Origin: Arthrobacter pascens
Lineage (GTDB): Bacteria; Actinomycetota; Actinomycetes; Actinomycetales; Micrococcaceae
Assembly (NCBI RefSeq): GCF_030816475.1
Contig: NZ_JAUSXF010000001.1
Coordinates: 2,790,001-2,854,000, forward strand
Length of the DNA: 64,000 nucleotides
Direction of reading: 5' to 3'
Shown here: one piece after another, positions 18,251 to 25,568 of the stretch
Position numbering within the stretch: position 1 is the stretch's first letter
Layout of the letters: each line of letters opens with the position of its first letter
The notes under the pieces: generated by a model
Seen by the model: the letters and a program-made list of their open reading frames with translations, nothing else
Told to the model about the DNA's origin: nothing
Database searches by the model: none
Position numbers and translations under genes: made by a program

Positions 18251-19237
18251 TCAGCGCCGAACCAGGAGATCATGCGCCTGGACCACGTCGAGGCGCATCT
18301 GGTCAACGAGTGCTTCAGGCCCACGGTATGCCACCATGCCACGGAGCCTGGCCACGAATTCCACCACAACTGTCTGGCCGTAGAGATTGAAGTCCTCCAC
18401 TGACTCTTCCGGGCGGTCGATCACGTGGGCCTCGACCTGGCGGCTGACGCCGTCGAAAGTGGGGTTGGAACCGACGGAGATGGCTGCCGGCCAGCGGGTC
18501 CCGGCCTGGTCGACGAGCCAGCCGGCGTAGATCCCGTCCGCGGGGATGAGCCCGCTCGCGTTGCTTGCCAGGTTCGCGGTGGGGAACCCGAGCGCGCGGC
18601 CCCGGGCGGCCCCATGCACTACTTCGCCACGCATCCGGTGCGGACGGCCGAGCACTTCAGCGGCAGTGGCCACATCGCCCTCCTGCAGCGCCTCACGCAC
18701 CCAGGTGGACGAGCAGCGGCGGTCCTTGCCGTCGTCGTCGTGCAGGGGGTAGCCCTCGGAGCCGAACTCGCTGATGACCTGGACGTCGAAGCCGAACTTC
18801 TCGCCCAGCTTCTTCATGGTGTCCAGGTCGCCGGAATTCCCACGGCCGAAACGGGCGTCGTGCCCGATCACCACGTGGCTGGCGTGGAGGCTGTCCACCA
18901 GCACCTGGCCCACGAACTCCTCAGGAGTGAGGCTGGCAAGGTTCAGCGAATATTTCATCACCAGGATGGCGTCAAGGCCCAGCTCTCCGAGCGCCTCCAG
19001 CTTGTCCTGCAGCCCCATGATCATCTCCGGGGCGGACTCCGGACGGTGAATCAGGGCCGGATGGGGGTCAAACGTCACCGCTACCGCCTTGGTCCGGTTG
19101 AGACGGGCGGAGCGGATGAGCTGGGACAGCACCTGCTGGTGGCCACGGTGGACGCCGTCGAAATTGCCAAAGGTGACAACTGATGGACCGAAGTCCGCCG
19201 GGACCTCGGACGGATCGTTCCAGATGTAGACCATCAC
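18251..19237 (-). CDS. ribF: Bifunctional riboflavin kinase/FMN adenylyltransferase
   Basis: 328 residues; GTG at 19237 or ATG at 19234 could be the start. The N-terminal nucleotidyltransferase has VTFGNFDGVHRGHQ (22-34) and VVIGHDARFGRGNSG; the riboflavin kinase domain begins at MRGEVVHGAARGRALGFPTANL (read in two halves), with the catalytic acidic residue near VEDFNLYG. It makes FMN and FAD. It lies in the conserved order truB-(two membrane genes)-ribF. Confidence 0.96.
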   Translation of the reverse strand: MMVYIWNDPSEVPADFGPSVVTFGNFDGVHRGHQQVLSQLIRSARLNRTKAVAVTFDPHPALIHRPESAPEMIMGLQDKLEALGELGLDAILVMKYSLNLASLTPEEFVGQVLVDSLHASHVVIGHDARFGRGNSGDLDTMKKLGEKFGFDVQVISEFGSEGYPLHDDDGKDRRCSSTWVREALQEGDVATAAEVLGRPHRMRGEVVHGAARGRALGFPTANLASNASGLIPADGIYAGWLVDQAGTRWPAAISVGSNPTFDGVSRQVEAHVIDRPEESVEDFNLYGQTVVVEFVARLRGMVAYRGPEALVDQMRLDVVQAHDLLVRR

Positions 19238-19330
19238 CCTCGCCTTTTACTGCCTGCAACTGACATGTCCCGGAACCTGACCGGCCGCGGAACTCTCTAA
19301 GATTACCCGCAAACCCGGCGGGCCCGACTG

Positions 19331-19825
19331 CTAGCCCCTGGCGCTGGCCGGACGCTTGCCTGGCCGCCGCCGGTACAGCCAGGCCAGCCCCAGGATGGGC
19401 AGCAGCAGCGGAATGAAGGCGTAGCCGCGGCCAAAGAGGGACCAGACTGTTTCGTGCGGGAACTGGACCGAATCGAAGATGCTCAGTGCGCCGACCACCA
19501 GGACGCCGACCAGCTCCACGAGTACAGCCGTCACGGACACCTTGAACCAGGTGCGGCCCGGCTTGGCCAGGGACACCGTGGCTATGACGTACACCAGGGC
19601 CGCAAACGCGGAGAGCAGGTAGGCAAGCGGTGCTTCGGAGAACTTGGTGAGGATCTGGTAGCCGGCGCGGGCGGTGGCCGAGATGGCAAACACCGCGTAC
19701 ACGGCAATCAGGAGGCGGCCGGGTCCGGTGTTGCGTGTGTCCTTGGCCGGTACGGGCGTTATCCCCGGTGTCGCTTCGGAGCTGGATTTCGCAGGACGGG
19801 GATTCACGTTGCGGGCTTCTTCCAC
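19331..19825 (-). CDS. Conserved membrane protein
   Basis: 164 residues: a polar Pro/Ser-rich N terminus (1-35), four hydrophobic helices (about 37-58, 65-85, 92-115, 132-152) and a basic tail (YRRRPGKRPASARG). Not recognised as a named family. The gene is separated by one base from the next small membrane gene, and both sit between truB and ribF, so they are probably co-expressed and may act together. Confidence 0.8.
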   Translation of the reverse strand: MEEARNVNPRPAKSSSEATPGITPVPAKDTRNTGPGRLLIAVYAVFAISATARAGYQILTKFSEAPLAYLLSAFAALVYVIATVSLAKPGRTWFKVSVTAVLVELVGVLVVGALSIFDSVQFPHETVWSLFGRGYAFIPLLLPILGLAWLYRRRPGKRPASARG

Positions 19826-19826
19826 T

Positions 19827-20180
19827 TCAGTACCAGATCTGGTTCATTCGGGCGGTCATCACCAGGGCGGTGACGCCGACGGCGGCCAGGACAAAATTGC
19901 TCCAACGGGTCCGTTCCAGGATGGACCAGTACACGGCGCCGACGGGGAGCAACAGGGCGGTTGCCTGGTATCCCCAGAATTCCCAGGCTTCGCCGGCCAT
20001 GTGTTCACCGGCGGCGACCCTGACGATGGAGCCCACGAGGTACACCAGCAGGCCCAGTTCAACGGCGGCGACGGAGAGGATGGTGACGTCATTGGGAGCT
20101 TTTTTGAGGATGCCGGCCACCAGGCAGATTCCGCTGGAGACAAGACCGACCACCAGGATGATGTAGAAATATGCGTCCAC
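19827..20180 (-). CDS. Small conserved membrane protein
   Basis: 117 residues with four predicted helices (about 4-25, 33-55, 66-86, 93-112), almost no soluble domain and no motif I recognise. The start is ATG at 20180, 2 bases before the truB end at 20183. Function unknown. Tight spacing with truB upstream and the larger membrane gene downstream marks a single unit. Confidence 0.8.
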   Translation of the reverse strand: MDAYFYIILVVGLVSSGICLVAGILKKAPNDVTILSVAAVELGLLVYLVGSIVRVAAGEHMAGEAWEFWGYQATALLLPVGAVYWSILERTRWSNFVLAAVGVTALVMTARMNQIWY

Positions 20181-20182
20181 GC

Positions 20183-21106
20183 TTAGGCCTCCGGGCCTGT
20201 GGAGTTGCCGGGCGCGAACACCAGTACGGGTTTGGCAAAGCTGCCTGAATCCGCCAGCAGCGCCACGAGGCTGCCGTCGGGGGCAAATGCCGCGGCCGGA
20301 TGCTCTGCCGAGGCCGCCCCCGGGCTTCCTGCCGGTGCGCCGGCCGCAATCCTGCGGCCGAAGGAGATCTCGGTGGTTTCTTCAGGGGTGAGTTCCCTGT
20401 TGGGCATAAGGGCGCGGGCGGCTTGTGACATTTCCAGGACATTGAGTTCCTCTGCCAGCTGCTCCAACGTGCCCGCCTGCTCCAGGGAGTAGGGCCCGAC
20501 CTGCGTGCGCCGCAGCGCGGTCAGGTGGCCGCCGACTCCGAGTGCGTTGCCGAGGTCGCGGGCGAGGGCCCGGATGTAGGTGCCGGAGGAACATTCCACG
20601 GTGACGTCGACGTCCACCACGTCCCCGCTTGGTTCCCGCCTGATGCCGTGAACCTCGAACCGGTGGATGGTGACAGGGCGCGCCATGAGTTTTACTTCTT
20701 CACCGGACCGCACCCGCGCATAGGCCCGTTCACCGTTGACCTTGATGGCGCTGACGCTGCTTGGCACCTGCTGGATCAGCCCCGTCAGGGCCGCGACGCC
20801 GTCGTGGATTGCCTCATTCGTGATTGCTGCAGTGCTGGCGGATGCGATCACGTCACCTTCGGCGTCGTCAGTGATGGTGGACTGGCCAAGCCGGATGGTC
20901 GCGGTGTACGTCTTGGACGTCCCCACAATGTAAGTGAGCAGGCGGGTCGCCTTGTTGATTCCCAGCACCAGGACACCGGTGGCCATGGGGTCAAGGGTCC
21001 CGGCATGGCCCACTTTCCGGGTACCGGCGAGGCGCCGCATCCGGCCAACCACATCATGGCTGGTCCATCCCTGCGGTTTGTCCACTATCACCAGTCCAGA
21101 AAGCAC
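20183..21106 (-). CDS. truB: tRNA pseudouridine(55) synthase TruB
   Basis: GTG at 21106, preceded by GGGAAGC, gives 307 residues starting VLSGLVIVDKPQGWTSHDVV; the longer open frame is not conserved-looking. The catalytic Asp39 is in GHAGTLDPMATGVL; SGTYIRALARDLG and the C-terminal PUA-like region follow. It makes pseudouridine 55 in the T-loop of tRNAs. It lies downstream of rbfA in many bacteria; here a plus-strand aminotransferase, a thioredoxin/deaminase pair and a ScyD pseudogene intervene. Confidence 0.95.
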   Translation of the reverse strand: MLSGLVIVDKPQGWTSHDVVGRMRRLAGTRKVGHAGTLDPMATGVLVLGINKATRLLTYIVGTSKTYTATIRLGQSTITDDAEGDVIASASTAAITNEAIHDGVAALTGLIQQVPSSVSAIKVNGERAYARVRSGEEVKLMARPVTIHRFEVHGIRREPSGDVVDVDVTVECSSGTYIRALARDLGNALGVGGHLTALRRTQVGPYSLEQAGTLEQLAEELNVLEMSQAARALMPNRELTPEETTEISFGRRIAAGAPAGSPGAASAEHPAAAFAPDGSLVALLADSGSFAKPVLVFAPGNSTGPEA

Positions 21107-21250
21107 GCTTCCCAGTATATCGGCGCTCGTTCCCGCCCCGACCCACGCTCGTTCCCGCCCTCCCGCGGGTCCCCCGTGCCCGCTCCCTCGCTCCCAGAGC
21201 TCCTTCCCACGACCCCTCGCGCCCTCCCCCAAGGAAGGTGCACGGTTAGG

Positions 21251-22459
21251 ATGGCAGACATGCCAGAGCTTGCCCCGCATGTCCGCGACGTTCCCGTCAA
21301 CCAGATCCGCGAGATCACCGAGGCTGCATGGCGTATTCCCGAAGCGGTGGTGCTGAGCATTGGCGAGCCGGGCTTCCCCCTCCCCCGGCACGTCCTGGAC
21401 GCCGGCATTGCGTGCCTGGACCGGGACGAGACCAACTACACGCCAAACGCCGGCCTTCCGGCACTGCGGGAGGCTTTCGCCGCCAGGTTCCGGGAACAGC
21501 ACGCCGCGGGCGGCCACCAAATCGGCATTGGCGCCGACCGTATCTATGTCGTGGCTGGCGCGCAGCAGGGACTCCACCTGGCGATGAGCCTCCTGCTCTC
21601 CCCCGGGGATGAAATCCTGATCCCGAATCCCGGTTACCCCACGTTCGCCATGACCAGCAGGCTCCTCAATGCTGTACCGGTTGGCTATCCGCTATATCCC
21701 GAACAGGACTTCCAGCCCCGGATCCAGGACATTGAGGCACTCATCACGGAACGGACAAGGGTGCTGATGCTCAACTCACCGTCCAATCCGCTGGGGGCAG
21801 TGCTTGGCGAGGACCTGACCCGCCAGCTGGTGGATCTTGCCAGGCGGCGTGACCTCTGGATCATTTCGGATGAATGCTATGAGGCGTTCACCTATGGTGT
21901 CCCGCATATCAGCCCGGCGAGCTTCGACAGCGACGTTCCCGGCGAGGCACGCGTATTCACGTCGCTGACGCTTTCCAAGACGTACGGCCTCACCGGGCTC
22001 AGAATCGGCGCTTTGGTGTGCCCGCCGGGGCTGGAGCAGAAAATGAACAACGTGATGGAGGCTGTCGTCTCCTGCGTTGCCGCGCCCTCGCAGTATGCAG
22101 CGCTCGCCGCGCTGACCGGTCCGCAGGACTATGTGGAGCAGGCCCATGCCCATTACCTGGCCAACAGGGACGCAGCCTCCGCCATCCTCAAGGCGAAGGG
22201 CATTCGCTACCTGACGGCACAAGGTGCGTTTTACCTCTGGGCCGACGTCTCGCATGCCAGCGGCGGCGACGTGCGCGCCTGGACACATCAGTTCCTCGCC
22301 GAGTCAGGGGTTGCGCTGGCGCCCGGGACCGCCTTTGGTTCCATCGGCGAGGGCTGGGTGCGGATCGCACTGTGCGGCACCCTTCCGGATCTGATGGAAG
22401 GCGTGGGCCGGCTGCCGGCGCTAGCCGCGGTTGTTGGCCAGGGCCCCATCCAGCCATGA
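21251..22459 (+). CDS. Class I/II pyridoxal-phosphate aminotransferase
   Basis: 402 residues; ATG at 21251 is chosen because residues align from MADMPELAPHVRDVPVNQIREI onward, a common start for this group. Key residues: NYTPNAG (Tyr63 region), NSPSNPLG with Asn179, DECYEAF with Asp207/Tyr210, Schiff-base Lys243 in LSKTYGLTGLRIG, and a C-terminal Arg in GWVRIALCG. It transfers an amino group between amino acids and 2-oxo acids; the substrate cannot be read from sequence. Its 3' end overlaps the convergent thioredoxin gene by 39 bases. Confidence 0.9.
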   Translation: MADMPELAPHVRDVPVNQIREITEAAWRIPEAVVLSIGEPGFPLPRHVLDAGIACLDRDETNYTPNAGLPALREAFAARFREQHAAGGHQIGIGADRIYVVAGAQQGLHLAMSLLLSPGDEILIPNPGYPTFAMTSRLLNAVPVGYPLYPEQDFQPRIQDIEALITERTRVLMLNSPSNPLGAVLGEDLTRQLVDLARRRDLWIISDECYEAFTYGVPHISPASFDSDVPGEARVFTSLTLSKTYGLTGLRIGALVCPPGLEQKMNNVMEAVVSCVAAPSQYAALAALTGPQDYVEQAHAHYLANRDAASAILKAKGIRYLTAQGAFYLWADVSHASGGDVRAWTHQFLAESGVALAPGTAFGSIGEGWVRIALCGTLPDLMEGVGRLPALAAVVGQGPIQP

Positions 22460-22867
22460 GCGCAGGACCTGGGCAGGAGCGGCACCTGCCTGGCGGGCCA
22501 CCACCCTGCCGTCGACGATGACCATCAAGGTGGGAATAGCCTGCACATCAAACCGCCTGGAAAGCCCCGGAGCGTTGTCCACGTCAACTTTGACCAGCTT
22601 GATACGGCCGGCCTTTTCGCGGGCCAGCTTGTCCAGCACCGGAGACACCATGCGGCAGGGGCCGCACCATTCGGCCCAGAAATCGATAAGGGCCGGAACC
22701 GGTGACTGTTCGGCAACCAGGCCGAAGTCGTGATCGCCGGCGTCGACAATCCAGGGCAGGTCCTGCCGGCAACTGCCGCAGCGCGGGCGGCCGGATGCTG
22801 CCGCCGGGATCCGGTTCGTCTTCCCGCAGTTGGGGCATGTGACCAGCGCTGAGCCCGAGTCCGCCAC
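22421..22867 (-). CDS. Thioredoxin with N-terminal zinc-ribbon (Trx2 type)
   Basis: GTG at 22867, one base after the deaminase stop, gives 148 residues. The N terminus has two CxxC pairs (CPNC 11-14, CGSC 30-33) expected to bind zinc, then a thioredoxin domain with active site WCGPC at 67-71 and the cis-proline in QAIPTLM. It reduces protein disulfides; zinc-ribbon thioredoxins are linked to oxidative stress. Co-transcribed with the deaminase gene; tail-to-tail with the aminotransferase. Confidence 0.93.
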   Translation of the reverse strand: MADSGSALVTCPNCGKTNRIPAAASGRPRCGSCRQDLPWIVDAGDHDFGLVAEQSPVPALIDFWAEWCGPCRMVSPVLDKLAREKAGRIKLVKVDVDNAPGLSRRFDVQAIPTLMVIVDGRVVARQAGAAPAQVLRSWLDGALANNRG

Positions 22868-22868
22868 G

Positions 22869-23354
22869 TCAGTACTCCACCCGGTCCACGAAGTGGCGCC
22901 ATGCCTCAAAGGGTGCGTTCGACGTCGGAATGTCACTCCTGGTGACGGGCATCAGTTCAGGACGGGAACCTTCGAAGTACTCGTAGAACATAGCGTCGTC
23001 GAATCCGGCGGCGGCTGCGCCGTGGCGGTCCGCCGCAAAATGGACTCTCACGATTCGCGCCCACAGGGCCGCAGACAGGCATAACGGGCAAGGTTCGCAG
23101 CTCGTGTACAGTACCGAGCCTGCAAGATCGAAGTTCCCAATGGCGGCGGCCGCCGTGCGGATGGCCACTACTTCCGCGTGGGCTGTGGGGTCATTGTCCC
23201 GGGTGACCCTGTTGACCCCCTCGTACACCCGGCCGTCCGGTGTCACCACCACCGCGCCGAAGGGTCCGCCGCCATCCCCGACATTTCCTGTGGCGAGCTC
23301 CACAGCCTGTTTCAGGTACCGGGCGGACTGGTCGGAATCTTGTGCCATGGTCAT
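22869..23354 (-). CDS. Nucleoside/guanine deaminase (CDA superfamily)
   Basis: 161 residues (ATG at 23354; a second ATG at 23348). Zinc motifs: TAHAEVVAI with His59 and catalytic Glu61, and SCEPCPLC with Cys89 and Cys92. The C-terminal part (DDAMFYEYFEGSRPELMPV, in two stretches) is typical of guanine deaminases rather than TadA, so guanine deamination to xanthine is the likeliest activity. One base separates it from the thioredoxin gene. Confidence 0.88.
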   Translation of the reverse strand: MTMAQDSDQSARYLKQAVELATGNVGDGGGPFGAVVVTPDGRVYEGVNRVTRDNDPTAHAEVVAIRTAAAAIGNFDLAGSVLYTSCEPCPLCLSAALWARIVRVHFAADRHGAAAAGFDDAMFYEYFEGSRPELMPVTRSDIPTSNAPFEAWRHFVDRVEY

Positions 23355-23457
23355 AGCTCGATCCTAGTCATGGGGATTCAGGTTAGGGGATGAAATAGGG
23401 GGCGCATTAGGGGGCAGCTCCCCAACAACTACCCGCCGGTACAGGCCTAGAGTCTTT

Positions 23458-23497
23458 ACGCCGGGAGCTGCCTGGTCTCGACGCCGGGAGCTGCCTG
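23458..23497. repeat. Direct repeat, 17 bp, upstream of the ScyD-like gene
   Basis: ACGCCGGGAGCTGCCTG occurs at 23458-23474 and again at 23481-23497, a 23-base period. It lies 62-101 bases before the ATG of the ScyD-like gene in a 204-base gap, where it could be a tandem regulator site or a simple duplication. Confidence 0.6.
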
Positions 23498-23558
23498 CCG
23501 TTCCTCCCATCCACTCCATATCCCCAGCCCGTCAAGCGCAAAAATCACGGAGTACCCA

Positions 23559-24681
23559 ATGATGAAACGAAAACTCGCGTTTATTGCCTGCTTAGCCGCG
23601 ATGCTCCCAGCCGCTCCGGCTTACGCGTCCAGCCAGGAACCTGGTATCGAAGTCATGGCAACCGGCCTGGTCTCGCCCCTCCACCTGGCTGTCGGCCCGG
23701 GCGAATCCGTCCGCGTCAGCCAGGACTTCGCCGGCATTCTCACCCGGGTGGAGTCCGATGGTGCCAGGAAAGATGTGTACACCACTAAACCGGGCTGGGA
23801 AGTGGCCGGCGTGGAAATCCGTAGCGCCGGCACGTATTTCCTCGAGAGCGTGGGCGCGGGCCAAGGTGATCCTGCGAAACTCGAGGGCTACCTGAAACTT
23901 CTGGGACCGGAGAATGACGTCCGTACCCTCGCCAGCTTCGCCGACTTCGAACGGAATCATAACCCGGACGGGGACCAGCACTACGGCTTCGCGCCTGATG
24001 CCAGCGAGAAATGCCTTGCTGAAGCAGCGTCCCTCCCGAATGCACCTGCACCGCAGTACACGGGGGGCGTGGACTCCCATCCGTACGCCCTGGCGGTCCG
24101 GGCAGACACAGCCTATGTTGCGGATGCCGGCATGAATGCTGTCCTTAAGGTTGATCTCGAATCCGGCAAGGTATCAACCCTGGCCGTCCTTCCACCGCGT
24201 CCGGTGAAGCTCTCCACGGATGTTGCGGGGTCTTTGGGCGTGCCTGCCTGTGCTGGGTACGAGTACGCTTTCGAACCGGTGCCCACGGATGTGGAGATTG
24301 GTCCGGACGGCTGGCTGTACGTCTCATCGCTGCCTGGCGGTCCGGAGGTACCCGGACTCGGCGCACGGGGTGCGATCTTCAAGATCAACCCGTGGAGCGG
24401 TGACACGAGCGTTTGGGCCGACCATATCTTGAGTCCTACCGGCCTGGCCGTGGCGGAGAACGGCGACGTGTATGTGGCGTCCCTGTTCGGGGGTGGAGAT
24501 CCTGAAGTTCAACGGCAATGCAGAGCGGTCCCAGTTCCTGGCCGTGAACCAGCCCGCGGATGTTGAGTATAGGGCCGGTGACGTCTTCGCCACTGTGGAC
24601 GCCCTGGTGGGGCTGCCGGACCCGTCAGCTCCGGACGCCCCCGCCTCTCAGCCTGGAGGCAGGGTGATCGAAGTCGATTAG
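23559..24681 (+). pseudogene. ScyD/ScyE-like secreted beta-propeller protein, frameshifted
   Basis: MMKRKLAFIACLAAMLPAAPAYAS is a Sec signal peptide with an AYAS cleavage region. The body has NHL/propeller-like repeats (GLVSPLHLAVGPGES, HPYALAVRADTAYVADAG, PTDVEIGPDGWLYVSSLPGG, SPTGLAVAENGDVYVAS) as in ScyD/ScyE family proteins. After VASLFG the frame breaks at a run of five G (24489-24493). With four G the reading continues as FGVEILKFNGNAERS to the end at 24681 (RVIEVD), about 373 residues in all. The intact frame alone would stop at 24566 with an unrelated tail. Either a recent mutation or a sequencing indel. Confidence 0.82.
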
Positions 24682-24700
24682 TTGCTCAGGAGAGCATTAA

Positions 24701-24740
24701 ATGAAACAGGACCCGGATTCGCATCCGGGCCCTGTTTCAT
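24701..24740. terminator. Bidirectional terminator between the ScyD-like gene and rbfA
   Basis: ATGAAACAGG at 24701-24710 pairs with CCTGTTTCAT at 24731-24740, and CCCGGA with TCCGGG inside, giving a 16-bp stem broken by one A-C mismatch around a 6-base loop. The A-rich and T-rich outer arms provide U-runs in both directions. It lies 19 bases from each convergent stop. Confidence 0.85.
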
Positions 24741-24758
24741 GCTTGCCGGCGTCTGCCG

Positions 24759-25268
24759 TTACTTGTTGCTGTCTTCTTCGAATTCGCCGTCGTCGCTGAG
24801 GTCCAGGTCCTCTTCGTCGAAGTCGTCCTCGTCGATCTCCACATCCGCGGGGATGTCGCTCTTGTACGGATCAGCATCGCCGGCGTGCTTGGCGTTTTCA
24901 GCCAAAGCCGCCACCTCGGCGTCGCGCTTCTTCGCCGCCCGGAGGAGTTGCTCCAGGTTAGAGGCGTTCACGGGGATCTGGTCCGCTACAAACTCCAGGG
25001 TAGGTGTCAGGCGGACAGTAACGTTGCGGCCCACTTCCTGACGAAGCACACCCTTGGCCTTCTCCAGCCCCTTGGCAGCATCAGCCTGCACAGCCTGGTC
25101 GCCGAAAACCGTGTAGTAGATCGTGGCATGCTGCAAATCGTTGGTCACCCGGGCATCCGTAACAGTGATGCCCTCCAGCCGGGGATCCTTAACCTTCCGG
25201 CCCAAGGCCTCAGCAACAACAACCTTAATCCGCTGCGCCAACTTGGCAGCCCGTGCGGGATCAGCCAT
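24759..25268 (-). CDS. rbfA: Ribosome-binding factor A
   Basis: ATG at 25268 with AGGAG 7 bases upstream gives 169 residues. The KH-like core is recognisable: RAAKLAQRIKVVVAEAL, DPRLEGITVTDARVTNDLQHATIYYTV in two parts, and VRLTPTLEFVADQIP. The last 40 residues are strongly acidic (DEDDFDEEDLDLSDDGEFEED), as in actinobacterial RbfA. It assists maturation of the 16S rRNA 5' end. It follows infB after an unusual 300-base gap holding an inverted-repeat element. Confidence 0.96.
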   Translation of the reverse strand: MADPARAAKLAQRIKVVVAEALGRKVKDPRLEGITVTDARVTNDLQHATIYYTVFGDQAVQADAAKGLEKAKGVLRQEVGRNVTVRLTPTLEFVADQIPVNASNLEQLLRAAKKRDAEVAALAENAKHAGDADPYKSDIPADVEIDEDDFDEEDLDLSDDGEFEEDSNK

Positions 25269-25368
25269 GAACAACTCCTAAAAAAAATTTGGATGTACGA
25301 CGGCGGCTTACGCCAGCGCACACAGGTTCAGTAATTGCCACGAACTCAGGCGAGGTCACAGCGGACCC

Positions 25369-25539
25369 GCGTTGGATTTTTCCGGCGGCCAGGGAGTGGC
25401 ATCCAAGGCGGCAGCCGAGGGCCCCGATGCGAGCTTGCGAGCATTGGGACGGCTGACGCCGCTGCCGGAGCTGGGCGGCCGACGTCGTAAGACGTTGGCC
25501 GCCCAGCGTAGGGGCGGGGCCGCCGGAAAAATCCGACGC
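25369..25539. repeat. Nested inverted-repeat element between infB and rbfA
   Basis: A 22-bp outer inverted repeat (25369-25390 with 25518-25539, 21 of 22 pairs) encloses a 17-bp hairpin with GTAA loop (25470-25486 with 25491-25507, one G-T pair) and a 7-bp pair (25409-25415 with 25461-25467). It fills most of the 300-base infB-rbfA gap and must be transcribed if the genes are co-transcribed. It contains no plausible gene. It could be a non-coding structured RNA, a REP/MITE-like intergenic repeat, or a processing site. Confidence 0.8.
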
Positions 25540-25568
25540 CCCCGACCCGGCACAGCTAAACGAACAGC

